Shown here in pieces: positions 32,929 through 41,764 of a stretch of DNA of 64,000 nt. The notes under the pieces are model-generated. The model was not told the origin of the DNA. It searched no databases and saw only the letters and a program-made list of their open reading frames with translations. Numbering within the stretch: the first letter of the stretch is position 1; each line of letters begins with the position of its first letter. A program made the position numbers and the translations under genes. Source of the stretch: HXMU1420-13 sp965601825 (GTDB lineage Bacteria; Bacteroidota; Rhodothermia; Balneolales; Balneolaceae); assembly GCA_965601825.1 (NCBI GenBank), contig OZ271839.1:1736001-1800000 (forward strand). Reading direction: 5' to 3'.

Positions 32929-34839
32929 ATGAAATTATACAAAGCATTTGCAGTGGGGATCATCTTTATGATGTTATCCCCACTTTTTGTTTATGCTCAG
33001 ATACCAGATCCTGTAAAATACCAGATCTCAGAAGCTCCTGAAGAAGTAGTAGCCGGTGAGACATTTATTGTAACTGTTGATGCATCCATTGAAGGTGAGT
33101 GGCATCTTTATTCAGTTTTAAATGATCCTGATGCTGGTCCTTATCCTACTGCGTTTTCGGCAAATTCTCCGAATTTTATTCTAACCGGAGATGTTGAAGA
33201 GACAATGGCAGTTATTGAATTCGATCCTAATTTTGAAGCAGAATTAGGTTGGCATTCAACCTATGCTCAGTTCGATATCCCTATTGCTGTAAAAACCGAA
33301 ATGACCGGGACACAAAACCTGGATATCGAGGTTTTCTATCAGGTTTGTGATGATAGAGTTTGTTTACCTCCAAAAAGGAAATCCATTATTGCAACCGTTG
33401 AAGTTGTTGGAGTTTCAGATAATCCGGTAGAAGGATCTGTTGGTGGAGCTACAAATATTGAGGCTGATGATTCAACTTCATCTGCTTCACTTGGTTCAGA
33501 TGGATTTTTCTCATTTATTTGGATCGCATTACTTGCTGGCTTTGCCGCATTACTTACACCATGTGTTTTTCCAATGATTCCACTTACGGTATCATACTTT
33601 TCGAAGCAGGACGACAGTAAAAAAGGTGTAGGTCAGGCATTATTGTTTGGTGTTGCTATAGTAATAACTTTTACGCTTATTGGAATTGTATTAGCTGCAA
33701 TTGTTGGGGTTTCCGGCGCTCAGAATTTTGCTTCAAATCCTTTTGTAAATGCAATGATTGCCATTGTTTTAATTGCATTTGGTTTGAGTTTATTAGGGAT
33801 GTATGAGTTGCAATTACCACATCAACTCACAAATTTTCTAAATAGAAAAAGCAATGAAAGCTCAGGAATTGCCGGAATTTTGTTTATGGCAATGACAATT
33901 AGTGCAGTCTCATTTTCATGCACTGCTCCATTTGTTGGAGTAGTTTTTGCGGCTACTGCTACTGGTGGTGAATGGCTATATCCAATTATTGGTATGATTG
34001 GATTCTCGGCAGCATTTGCAAGTCCTTTTGTGCTATTTGCCATGTTCCCAAAATGGTTAGAGTCTCTTCCAAAAAGCGGCTCCTGGATGAATATTGTTAA
34101 AGTACTCCTTGGTTTCATCGAAATTGCTGCTGCTATTAAATTCTTATCAAACGTTGATCTGGTTCTTGGGTGGGGATTGATAAGCAGACCATTTGCAATC
34201 GCTGCCTGGATCGCGATTTTCTTTATTGCAGGATTGTATTTATTGGGAGTTTTTGTTCTAAAGCATGAGAATAAACCAGAATATGTGAGCACTGGTCGAT
34301 TGTTATTAGCTATGCCGTTCTTACTCTTTAGTTTCTATTTGATCCCTGGTTTAATGGGCGCTTCTCTTGGAATCTGGGACTCATGGCTTCCTCCAAAAAT
34401 GCAGACTGATGTAAGCGTAGTTGGTACAATTGCTGCAATGGGTGGGACAGGTACCGGAGTTGGGATTGATGAGGGATGGTCGGAGGATTTTGAAGGATCC
34501 TTAGGTGAAGCAGAAAATGCAAACATACCCGTTTTCATTGATTTTACCGGTTACACATGTACAAATTGTAGGGCTATGGAATCAAATGTTTTCCCATTAG
34601 CTGAAGTACGCGAAAGATTTGATGAGATGAAATTGGTGAAACTCTATACGGATGGCGGGGCTGATGCTCAAAAAAATCAGCAATTACAGTTCTCATTAAC
34701 CGGGAATGTAGCATTACCAACTTACGTGATTTTAAATCCAACAAACCAACAAGTACTGGCAATGGAGCTTGGTTACATTGATGCTGAAAAATTTGTATCC
34801 TTTTTAGACGAAGGCATCAATCTTTATAAGTCCAGATAG
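32929..34839 (+). CDS. dsbD: Thiol:disulfide interchange protein DsbD
   Basis: A 636-residue protein from the preferred start MKLYKAFAVG, which opens a normal signal peptide. An in-frame ATG at 32836 would place 31 extra residues before it. The N-terminal periplasmic domain (about 25-175) carries the Cys pair in YQVCDDRVCLPPK. Eight membrane helices follow, with the core cysteines in LTPCVFPMIPL and SFSCTAPFVGV. The C-terminal thioredoxin-like domain has GYTCTNCRAME. Thus all three Cys pairs of DsbD are present, and it carries electrons from cytoplasmic thioredoxin to the periplasm for disulfide isomerisation or cytochrome maturation. A terminator follows. Confidence 0.94.
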   Translation: MKLYKAFAVGIIFMMLSPLFVYAQIPDPVKYQISEAPEEVVAGETFIVTVDASIEGEWHLYSVLNDPDAGPYPTAFSANSPNFILTGDVEETMAVIEFDPNFEAELGWHSTYAQFDIPIAVKTEMTGTQNLDIEVFYQVCDDRVCLPPKRKSIIATVEVVGVSDNPVEGSVGGATNIEADDSTSSASLGSDGFFSFIWIALLAGFAALLTPCVFPMIPLTVSYFSKQDDSKKGVGQALLFGVAIVITFTLIGIVLAAIVGVSGAQNFASNPFVNAMIAIVLIAFGLSLLGMYELQLPHQLTNFLNRKSNESSGIAGILFMAMTISAVSFSCTAPFVGVVFAATATGGEWLYPIIGMIGFSAAFASPFVLFAMFPKWLESLPKSGSWMNIVKVLLGFIEIAAAIKFLSNVDLVLGWGLISRPFAIAAWIAIFFIAGLYLLGVFVLKHENKPEYVSTGRLLLAMPFLLFSFYLIPGLMGASLGIWDSWLPPKMQTDVSVVGTIAAMGGTGTGVGIDEGWSEDFEGSLGEAENANIPVFIDFTGYTCTNCRAMESNVFPLAEVRERFDEMKLVKLYTDGGADAQKNQQLQFSLTGNVALPTYVILNPTNQQVLAMELGYIDAEKFVSFLDEGINLYKSR

Positions 34840-34875
34840 TATCGCGTACCGCTACCATTTTAGATATTAATTGAT

Positions 34876-34901
34876 GCGCTATCCTTTGGATGGCGTTTTT
34901 T
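34876..34901 (+). terminator. Rho-independent terminator of dsbD
   Basis: CGCTATCC pairs with GGATGGCG (one G-U type mismatch, TTT loop, 34877-34895), followed by TTTTTT. It overlaps the alternative ATG (34890) of the next gene and argues for the later start at 34911. Confidence 0.75.
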
Positions 34902-34910
34902 ATTTCAATC

Positions 34911-37900
34911 ATGCGATATAGGGCTTTAATCTATTTCTTTGCTTGCTTAACCATTGGGTGGCTTTCACCTAATTTGATGGGTCAGTCGCATATATTTAAA
35001 AAGCTCGAAATTGACATACCCAAAAATGATACTACCATTTATTTGGGCGACTGGGTCTTAGAAGAGAATCTTGAAGTATTACTTTTACCAGATTCTACTA
35101 TTTATAATGATTGGGAATTTGATGTTACATCGGGAGTAATAAAAATCGATATTGAAAATTTTCAGTCTTCTCCTGAATACTGGATTGGGTTTTTAATTAA
35201 CTATGAAGTTCTACCCATTACGCTTCCAAAAAGAATTCGAATTAATGAAAGAATAAATCTCATTGATTCAGATTCTTTAGATACAAATACTCCAATACCT
35301 ACTTTCAATAGTTCAAGAAATTCTATTCAGTCAGACTTAACACAATCAGGGAGTTTGAGTCGGGGAATAATAGTTGGGTCAAATCAGGATTTTGCTTTAG
35401 AAAGTGGATTGAATTTTGAACTAGCCGGTCAGCTTACAGATAATATTTGGTTAGATGCAGTACTTACAGATCAAAGCATTCCTATTCAGCCTGATGGAAG
35501 TACACAAAGTATCAGAGAGTTTGATAAGGTTTTAATTCGTTTAAATTCAGAAAATGCATCTCTTGAAATGGGGGATGTTGATGTATCTCTAAATCAATCA
35601 CGGTTTGCAAAACTTAATAGAAGATTACAAGGAGCTGCGGGACAGTTTTCATCATCTACAGGTTCGGTAAAGGCAGCATTATCCAGTGTGCGGGGGACAT
35701 TCCGTACCCAACAATTTACAGGTTTAGAGGGTGTTCAAGGCCCATATCGTCTTATTGGAAAAAATGGAGAAGAGTTCATAATTATTCTTGCTGGTACAGA
35801 ACGTGTTTATTTAAATGGAACCGAAGTAAAAAGAGGTGAGGAAAATGAGTATGTGATCGATTATGGTTTAGGTGAAATCTATTTCACAGACAATGTTTTC
35901 ATCAAAGATGAGACACGAATATATATCGAGTTTGAATACATCGACCAAGATTTTACACGGACATTAGTAGCTGCGGAAGCACATGAATCGTTTAATGATG
36001 GTAATTTCAAAGTTGGAGTAAGCATATTACGGCAAGCGGATGGTGATGAATTGCTTTCTCAACAGGTATTAAACGAGCAAGATATTAGAATTCTTGAACA
36101 GGTTGGTGATGATTTAGATAATGCCGTTGTATCAGGAGTAATAACGAATCCTGATTTAGATGAGGAGAATGTTAGATATGCTCTTGTTGATACAACATTA
36201 AATGGTCAAACCTATTCCATATATAAAAATATTCCAGGTTCGCCTTCATCAAATCTTGTGGTCCGATTTTCAAATTTAGGTGAAGGCAATGGAAGCTATC
36301 GGAGAGTAGGCGATGTGATAAATGGACTATTATATGAGTGGGTTGGTCCGGGAGGTGGCAGCTATGAACCTTTTAGAAGATTACCTGCTCCCCAAAATCA
36401 TCAAATGTTCGCCTTAAATTCTGATCTAAAATTAACAGACAAAATATTTTGGTCTGGAGAAATTGCCTTAAGTGATTTTGATCAAAATCGGTTTTCAGGA
36501 ATTGATAATGATGACAATACAGATATAGCTTTTGAGACTAATTTAAATGCGCAGTCTCTTAATATTGGTTTTGCTGATTTAGATCTTAGCTATCAGAGAA
36601 GGCAAAGTGGTAATAATTTTGAATTTTTTGAACGAACCAGAGAAATTGAATTTGATCGGAAGTGGAATCTGGAATCCAACGATATTTCAGGAGAGATACT
36701 TAATGAAGTAAGTGCAGTTGTCAATTTTAGCCAAAATTCTAGAATAAGTGGTGGAGTAGGTAACCTTTCGTTCAATGATTTCAACAGTACAAATCAAAGC
36801 AGTGAAATTGTCCTAGCTAATTCTGAATTATTCAATTTGAATTATAGACAAGAGTTCGTCAGCTCTGATAATGACATACTTAATAAGTATGGGAGTTGGT
36901 TTAGGCAGATTGGTAGAATTGAATCAAGAATAAATAAATTCCTTACACCTTTTGTTCATTTTGAACACGAAGACCAAAGAGATCGTAATTCTTCAAACGA
37001 TTTTTTGTCAACCTCACAGAAATTTCTGGAAGTTGGTCCCGGTCTAAACTTTCAGAGCGATTTTTGGGAAATATCAGCAGCATATGTGTTAAGAAAAGAA
37101 TCAGGCATAATAGATAATTCATTTCAAGATGAAGCCTCTGCTGTTGAGCAGCGATTCGAACTCGGTTATGATAACAACCGATCCTTTTCTTCAAAAAATA
37201 GAATCCACTTTCGAAATAAAAGCTTTACAGATCGTTTTAAACAACTTGGAAATCAAGATAGAAATGGGTTTCAAATAAGTTCAATTTCTGCATTTAATAA
37301 TGATCAGCTTTCAGGAAGAATAACTTATCGTGCAAATACACAACGTCAGGCATTACGACAAGAAGCTTACATTGAAGTTGGTCCCGAGCTGGGCCAATAT
37401 GTTTGGATAGATGAAAATGAGAATGGACTAGAAGAAATTGATGAATTCTTTCTTGAGCTCTCACCAAATGAAGGGACTTATGTGCTTCAGTATTTGCCTT
37501 CCGATCAATTATTACCGGTAATTGATTTAGAGACAAGATTAAATTTTGAATGGGAACCTTTTAGTGCCTTAAATAATGCTTCAAATCTGTTCAAATCTTT
37601 GCGGTTTAATACTAATCTGAATATTCGGGAAAACTCAACAACAACAAATGAAAGTGATGTATATCTATTGAAAGTAGATACATTTAGAAATGACTCAACA
37701 ACAATTAATGGTTTATTTCGATTTGAACAGGATGTAGAATTTGAACCATTAACTAATTTATCATTTCGGCTTGGTTACAGTTCTAGTGATCAATTAAGTA
37801 GACGAACAACCGAGCTTCAAGCTAAAAATGGGAGTTCTATGTTATTCGACATGATTTATAGAATAAATCGACAGACTCACTTAAATCTCGATGTTATTTT

Positions 37901-38351
37901 TAGTAGTAACAGTGTGCGAAGTGATGCGCTTACGAATCGAAATTATGATATAAGGTCATATTCCCTTAATCCAAGTTTAACAACTCGAATATCGCGATCA
38001 TTACAATTTACTTTTCTGGGAGGTTACTCAAAGAAGGCAGATCAATTGAATGATAGTAGTGAATCAAACATTTTGAGATTTACAACTACGACCAGGGCAT
38101 ACTTATGGAAAAAGGTTGAAACATCATCAAGAATTGAGTTAAGAAATGTCAATCTTTCTGGTGCTACAAATTCTTTTTCTAGGTTTGAATTGACTGAAGG
38201 AACAGGTTCAGGCTTTAATATTATTTGGTCACTTTCTGCAAACTACCGAGTGAGTAACCTCTTACGTCTTAATTTTACATACGATGGGCGAACTGTTCAA
38301 AACAGGCCTGATATTCATACCCTCAAAATGGTTGTTAGTGCATTTTTTTAG
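34911..38351 (+). CDS. Large SprA-like outer-surface protein
   Basis: A 1146-residue protein with a signal peptide (MRYRALIYFFACLTIGWLSPNLMG). After a Ser/Asn-rich spacer it has the phrases SGSLSRGIIVGSNQDFAL, LAGQLTDNIWLDAVLTDQ and PIQPDGSTQSIREFDKV, which recall repeats of SprA and related gliding/T9SS outer-membrane proteins. VYLNGTEVKRGEENEYVIDYG and GEIYFTDNVFIKDETRI follow the same scheme. The rest (about 500-1146) is a long series of amphipathic strands rich in Asn, Ser and Phe and ends in KMVVSAFF with terminal Phe, as in outer-membrane barrels. SprA proper is about twice as long, so this is a shorter relative. Its role is not established. Confidence 0.65.
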   Translation: MRYRALIYFFACLTIGWLSPNLMGQSHIFKKLEIDIPKNDTTIYLGDWVLEENLEVLLLPDSTIYNDWEFDVTSGVIKIDIENFQSSPEYWIGFLINYEVLPITLPKRIRINERINLIDSDSLDTNTPIPTFNSSRNSIQSDLTQSGSLSRGIIVGSNQDFALESGLNFELAGQLTDNIWLDAVLTDQSIPIQPDGSTQSIREFDKVLIRLNSENASLEMGDVDVSLNQSRFAKLNRRLQGAAGQFSSSTGSVKAALSSVRGTFRTQQFTGLEGVQGPYRLIGKNGEEFIIILAGTERVYLNGTEVKRGEENEYVIDYGLGEIYFTDNVFIKDETRIYIEFEYIDQDFTRTLVAAEAHESFNDGNFKVGVSILRQADGDELLSQQVLNEQDIRILEQVGDDLDNAVVSGVITNPDLDEENVRYALVDTTLNGQTYSIYKNIPGSPSSNLVVRFSNLGEGNGSYRRVGDVINGLLYEWVGPGGGSYEPFRRLPAPQNHQMFALNSDLKLTDKIFWSGEIALSDFDQNRFSGIDNDDNTDIAFETNLNAQSLNIGFADLDLSYQRRQSGNNFEFFERTREIEFDRKWNLESNDISGEILNEVSAVVNFSQNSRISGGVGNLSFNDFNSTNQSSEIVLANSELFNLNYRQEFVSSDNDILNKYGSWFRQIGRIESRINKFLTPFVHFEHEDQRDRNSSNDFLSTSQKFLEVGPGLNFQSDFWEISAAYVLRKESGIIDNSFQDEASAVEQRFELGYDNNRSFSSKNRIHFRNKSFTDRFKQLGNQDRNGFQISSISAFNNDQLSGRITYRANTQRQALRQEAYIEVGPELGQYVWIDENENGLEEIDEFFLELSPNEGTYVLQYLPSDQLLPVIDLETRLNFEWEPFSALNNASNLFKSLRFNTNLNIRENSTTTNESDVYLLKVDTFRNDSTTINGLFRFEQDVEFEPLTNLSFRLGYSSSDQLSRRTTELQAKNGSSMLFDMIYRINRQTHLNLDVIFSSNSVRSDALTNRNYDIRSYSLNPSLTTRISRSLQFTFLGGYSKKADQLNDSSESNILRFTTTTRAYLWKKVETSSRIELRNVNLSGATNSFSRFELTEGTGSGFNIIWSLSANYRVSNLLRLNFTYDGRTVQNRPDIHTLKMVVSAFF

Positions 38352-38383
38352 TAATTGCAGGTATTTGAATCCATTATTGTTAG

Positions 38384-38428
38384 AAAATGTGAAAATCTGC
38401 CAAAATAGGCTCTTAAACTTCACATTTT
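38384..38428. repeat. Cruciform-like inverted repeat
   Basis: AAAATGTGAA (38384-38393) and TTCACATTTT (38419-38428) are perfectly complementary over 10 bp, with a nested GCC/GGC pair in the loop (38399-38410). It follows the large surface-protein gene by 33 bases and precedes the exbB promoter. It could be a weak terminator (ends in TTTT) or a protein-binding site. Confidence 0.45.
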
Positions 38429-38443
38429 AGCTATCCCAGAGCT

Positions 38444-38472
38444 TTGACATTTAATTCAAAATGGCATATCCT
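38444..38472 (+). promoter_or_regulatory. Probable promoter of the exbB operon
   Basis: TTGACA (38444-38449) and TATCCT (38467-38472) are 17 bases apart, a near-consensus sigma70 pair. The predicted start is near 38479, and a GGAG ribosome site (38515-38518) lies 5 bases before the exbB ATG. Confidence 0.55.
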
Positions 38473-38523
38473 TTCGCTTCACTAATCTTAGAAACTAACA
38501 CTTAAAAAATATTTGGAGTGAAC

Positions 38524-39258
38524 ATGACATCGTCGATTGCTCTCTTTTTATTGCAAGCCCCTGTTGAGGATGGCTTTTTTAACCTAATCGTTGAGAAGTT
38601 TAATGAAGGTAATGATGGCGGTTGGATGTGGCCGGTACTTATTACTCTTATCCTGGGTCTGGCAATATTCCTTGAAAGAATTATTACCCTAAACCTTGCT
38701 GATATTAACACACGTAAGTTCATTGTTAATGTGCAAGAAGCGTTACAAGAAGGTGGTGTTGAAGCTGCTGAGCAACTTTGTGCGCAAACTCGAGGTCCTG
38801 TTGCTTCTGTTTTCCAGGCTGGTTTAATGAGATCTCATGAAGGTATTGATGCTGCTGAAAAAGCAATTGCAGCATACGGATCAATTGAAATGAGCTTCCT
38901 TGAAAGAGGACTTGTTTGGTTATCTCTATTTATCGCCATCGCTCCACTATTTGGATTCCTTGGTACGGTAGTTGGTATGATCGAGGCCTTCGATGATATT
39001 CAGGCTGCATCTGACATTTCTCCAAGTATTGTAGCCGGTGGTATCAAAACGGCACTTTTAACGACAGCAGGTGGTCTTATTGCAGGTATTATCCTTCAAA
39101 TCGGATACAACTATTGTGTATCTAAAATCGACCGATTGATTGCTGAAATGGAAGAAAGTTCAATTACATTAATCGATTCAATCATTTTACTTCAGGAAGG
39201 CAAGCCACTTGTTCCTGCTGTTGAAGCAGCTACTGAAGAAGGCGAAGCAGAAGAATAA
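38524..39258 (+). CDS. exbB: MotA/TolQ/ExbB proton-channel protein
   Basis: A 244-residue inner-membrane protein with three helices: about 30-48, 130-155 and 170-195. The family region SLFIAIAPLFGFLGTVVGMIEAF and GGIKTALLTTAGGLIAGI are hallmarks of ExbB/TolQ, including the channel-lining Thr/Gly residues. It would form a pentamer around ExbD and use the proton gradient to drive TonB. The ATG at 38524 is preferred over the GTG at 38518 because GGAG is 5 bases before it. First gene of a four-gene unit. Confidence 0.9.
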   Translation: MTSSIALFLLQAPVEDGFFNLIVEKFNEGNDGGWMWPVLITLILGLAIFLERIITLNLADINTRKFIVNVQEALQEGGVEAAEQLCAQTRGPVASVFQAGLMRSHEGIDAAEKAIAAYGSIEMSFLERGLVWLSLFIAIAPLFGFLGTVVGMIEAFDDIQAASDISPSIVAGGIKTALLTTAGGLIAGIILQIGYNYCVSKIDRLIAEMEESSITLIDSIILLQEGKPLVPAVEAATEEGEAEE

Positions 39259-39279
39259 AAACTATAACGGAGTAACAAC

Positions 39280-39561
39280 ATGGAAAGCAATGTTATTGTA
39301 CAGATCGCCGTTATAGGAGCCATGGGCTTAATTGGATTAGGTGTTCTTTCGATGATCATTTCAGGAATCAAGAGCCTAATGCAAGGGAAGCAAGATGTGA
39401 AACGAATTATCATTATGGCAGTGCCATTTGTTGTATTCGGTATTTCATATGCTGTTCTTAGTGATGTAGCTAAAGCTGGAGTTCTAACTACAATGACTAT
39501 GATGGGTATCATGGTATTATCTGTAGTTATAACTGGATTACGCGGCACATTTAAATTTTAA
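39280..39561 (+). CDS. Small membrane protein in the exbB-exbD operon
   Basis: A 93-residue protein with three predicted membrane helices: 5-28, 42-60 and 68-88 (TMTMMGIMVLSVVITGL). A basic loop QGKQDVKR lies between the first two. I do not recognise a named family, but small membrane proteins between exbB and exbD genes are common in Bacteroidota. Genes are 21 bases from exbB and 13 bases from exbD, so it is very likely part of the complex or its assembly. AGGAG-like sequence lies before the following gene rather than this one. Confidence 0.7.
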   Translation: MESNVIVQIAVIGAMGLIGLGVLSMIISGIKSLMQGKQDVKRIIIMAVPFVVFGISYAVLSDVAKAGVLTTMTMMGIMVLSVVITGLRGTFKF

Positions 39562-39574
39562 AAGGAGCATTTAC

Positions 39575-40117
39575 ATGCTACTAAAAAAGAAGAAAAGAGA
39601 AGGTGCGGAGATTAATGGATCGTCAATGGCCGACATTGCCTTTCTACTTCTCATCTTTTTCCTTGTAACCACGACTATTAACGTGGATACTGGGATAGGG
39701 ATGGTACTTCCTCCGCCACTTGATCCGGATGTAGACCCACCACCGATTCGAGAGCGTAATCAAATGAATATCTTGGTAAACGCTCAGGGCTTAATTCTTA
39801 TGGATGAACAGCCTGTACAAATTGGTGATGTTCGCGAGAAACTCAAAGAATTCATCGATAATCCAAATAACGATGAGACTCTGTCAGTTTCTCCTGAAGC
39901 GGCGATTGTATCTTTAAAAACTCAGAAAGAAACTCCTTATCGAATTTACATTGATATGTTAGATGAGGTAATGGGAGCTTACAAAGAGTTGCGAGATGCA
40001 GCTTCGCGAGCAAACTACGGTGTTGAATTTGCACGCTTACAACCAGAATCACCTCAACGTGAACAGATTCAGGATATGTATCCAAAGAAAATCTCAATAG
40101 CAGCGGAGGAAGATTAA
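39575..40117 (+). CDS. exbD: Biopolymer transporter ExbD (first copy)
   Basis: A 180-residue protein with a short basic N-terminus, one membrane helix (about 18-38, MADIAFLLLIFFLVTTTI) carrying the essential proton-binding Asp (D20), and a periplasmic domain with PPPLDPDVDPPPIRERNQ and the MNILVNAQGLILMDEQP sheet. It is longer than typical ExbD (about 140) because of inserts in the C-terminal half. It works with ExbB, and the following gene overlaps its stop by one base (TAATG). Confidence 0.88.
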   Translation: MLLKKKKREGAEINGSSMADIAFLLLIFFLVTTTINVDTGIGMVLPPPLDPDVDPPPIRERNQMNILVNAQGLILMDEQPVQIGDVREKLKEFIDNPNNDETLSVSPEAAIVSLKTQKETPYRIYIDMLDEVMGAYKELRDAASRANYGVEFARLQPESPQREQIQDMYPKKISIAAEED

Positions 40118-40566
40118 TGGCAGGTCATTTTAAAAAGAAACAAGCCGGTAGTAAGCAGGAAATTCCAACTTCTGCGATGCCTGATGTAGTATTCATGCTT
40201 TTGTTTTTCTTCATGGTAACCACTGTATTACGTGAAGTTACATTGAAGGTGAAGCTAGACTTAACACAGGCAAGTAACATCGAAAAAATTGAGGAAAAGC
40301 GATTAGTATCATATATCTATATGGGACCTGAACGCTTACCTGGCAATCAACTTGGTGAAGATAAAGTTCAAATCGACGATGCCATTATACCTGATATTGG
40401 AGCTATTCGAAATATCATGTATGATAAGCTTTTAGAAGAACCAAGATTGATCGTATCACTTCGTGTTGATCAGGATTCTGAGTTTTCACTGTTATCTGAA
40501 GTAACTAAAGAGTTACAACAGGCAGGAACATTCCGAATAAATTATTCAACGAAGCGCGAAGATTAA
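40117..40566 (+). CDS. exbD: Biopolymer transporter ExbD (second copy)
   Basis: A 149-residue ExbD-like protein. The N-terminus is basic (FKKKQAGSKQ), and the single helix MPDVVFMLLFFFMVTTVL (22-39) contains the conserved Asp (D24) and the following hydrophobic run. The periplasmic part is short. It differs clearly from the first copy, so the channel may contain two kinds of ExbD. Translationally coupled to the first copy (overlap A of TAATG). A strong terminator follows. Confidence 0.88.
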   Translation: MAGHFKKKQAGSKQEIPTSAMPDVVFMLLFFFMVTTVLREVTLKVKLDLTQASNIEKIEEKRLVSYIYMGPERLPGNQLGEDKVQIDDAIIPDIGAIRNIMYDKLLEEPRLIVSLRVDQDSEFSLLSEVTKELQQAGTFRINYSTKRED

Positions 40567-40587
40567 TACATTTATTCTAGAACTTAC

Positions 40588-40619
40588 AGGCATCTGCGCA
40601 CTGCGTAGATGCCTTTTTT
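40588..40619 (+). terminator. Rho-independent terminator of the exbB operon
   Basis: AGGCATCTGCGC pairs with GCGTAGATGCCT (11 of 12, loop ACT), followed by TTTTTT. It ends 12 bases before the thiL start. Confidence 0.93.
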
Positions 40620-40630
40620 AATATATAAGT

Positions 40631-41659
40631 ATGGAGCAATCTTTTACTCCCATCCAAAAAATAGGTAGAAAAGCTCTACTTGAGAAACTATCAGAATACA
40701 AAGGATACAATAATGCATCTCTAGAATTAGAAAATGGTGATGATGCATCTGTTTTTAAACCTCTAGCTGACAATGTAGTTCTTTTCAGTACGGATACATT
40801 TGTTGAGGGAGCTGATTTCGATCCAACATACACTCCTTTCACTCATTTTGGATATAAAATGGTCTCCTCAAGTATATCTGATATTTTGGCAATGAATGGA
40901 ACACCTAATGCAATTCTTGTTAGTCTAGCAATTCCTAACAGGATGTCAGTAGAGATGATCGAAGATTTATATCGTGGTTTAGATATGGCCGGAAAAGATT
41001 ACGGTATTGCAATCGCCGGTGGAGATTTGACTGGGAATCATCAAAATGGTGTTTTTACTGTCTCAGTTTACGGTGAAGCTAAGAAAGAAGAAGTTGTAGA
41101 AAGAGGAGGTGCTAAACAGGGTGATGCAATTTGTGTTACCGGAGATTTAGGAGCTGCTATTGCCGGATTAAGAATTCTCATGAGAGAGAAGACTTTTTGG
41201 GAAGAACATGGTGATCAGGCCTCACAACCTGATTTAGGTGATTATAAATTCGTAGTTGAGCGCCAACTAATGCCAAAAGCTCGTCTAGATGTAATTAAAA
41301 CCTTTGCAGCGCATTCGATTATGCCCTCATCAATGATTGACTTAACCAAAGGAGTGATAGAAGAAGTAAAAGAGCTCTGTGTTCATAGTAAGCTAGGAGC
41401 TCATTTGTATCAGGCAGCATTGCCAATCGCTGTAGAAACAAGGCAAGTTGCAGACGAAATGGAAGAGGATGTAGATAAGTACGCTTTGTTTGGTGGAGAA
41501 GATCTTGAACTAATTTTTACACTGCCTGAAGAAAAAGTTGATGAACTGATAAAACACTTTAACGATTTTTCTGTTATTGGGCGAATGACACCGGTAGAAG
41601 ATGGGTTAGTAATACAGACGGCAGAAGGTGATGTGTTAGGATTTGATGAAATGTCATAA
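40631..41659 (+). CDS. thiL: Thiamine-monophosphate kinase
   Basis: A 342-residue PurM-like ATP-dependent kinase making thiamine diphosphate from the monophosphate. The ATP/metal-binding GDDASVF (36-42), STDTFVEGADFD (residues about 55-66) and GGDLTG are visible, followed by CVTGDLGAAIAGL, SSMIDLTKGV and ALFGGEDLELIFT. The length is normal. It stands between two transcription units; no TPP riboswitch was seen. Cytoplasmic. Confidence 0.95.
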   Translation: MEQSFTPIQKIGRKALLEKLSEYKGYNNASLELENGDDASVFKPLADNVVLFSTDTFVEGADFDPTYTPFTHFGYKMVSSSISDILAMNGTPNAILVSLAIPNRMSVEMIEDLYRGLDMAGKDYGIAIAGGDLTGNHQNGVFTVSVYGEAKKEEVVERGGAKQGDAICVTGDLGAAIAGLRILMREKTFWEEHGDQASQPDLGDYKFVVERQLMPKARLDVIKTFAAHSIMPSSMIDLTKGVIEEVKELCVHSKLGAHLYQAALPIAVETRQVADEMEEDVDKYALFGGEDLELIFTLPEEKVDELIKHFNDFSVIGRMTPVEDGLVIQTAEGDVLGFDEMS

Positions 41660-41764
41660 AAATTCAGATGGCACGTTTTTTGCCAAAACGAAATCAGTTA
41701 ATCAATCATGAATTCAGTATTGGATTAACTATATTGGTCAAAACTACTTTAAGAGATAAAATTA

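Noticed and set aside
34890..34910. Earlier ATG for the large SprA-like protein
   Set aside because: This ATG lies in the stem of the dsbD terminator and adds seven residues before a normal signal peptide; the ATG at 34911 is preferred.
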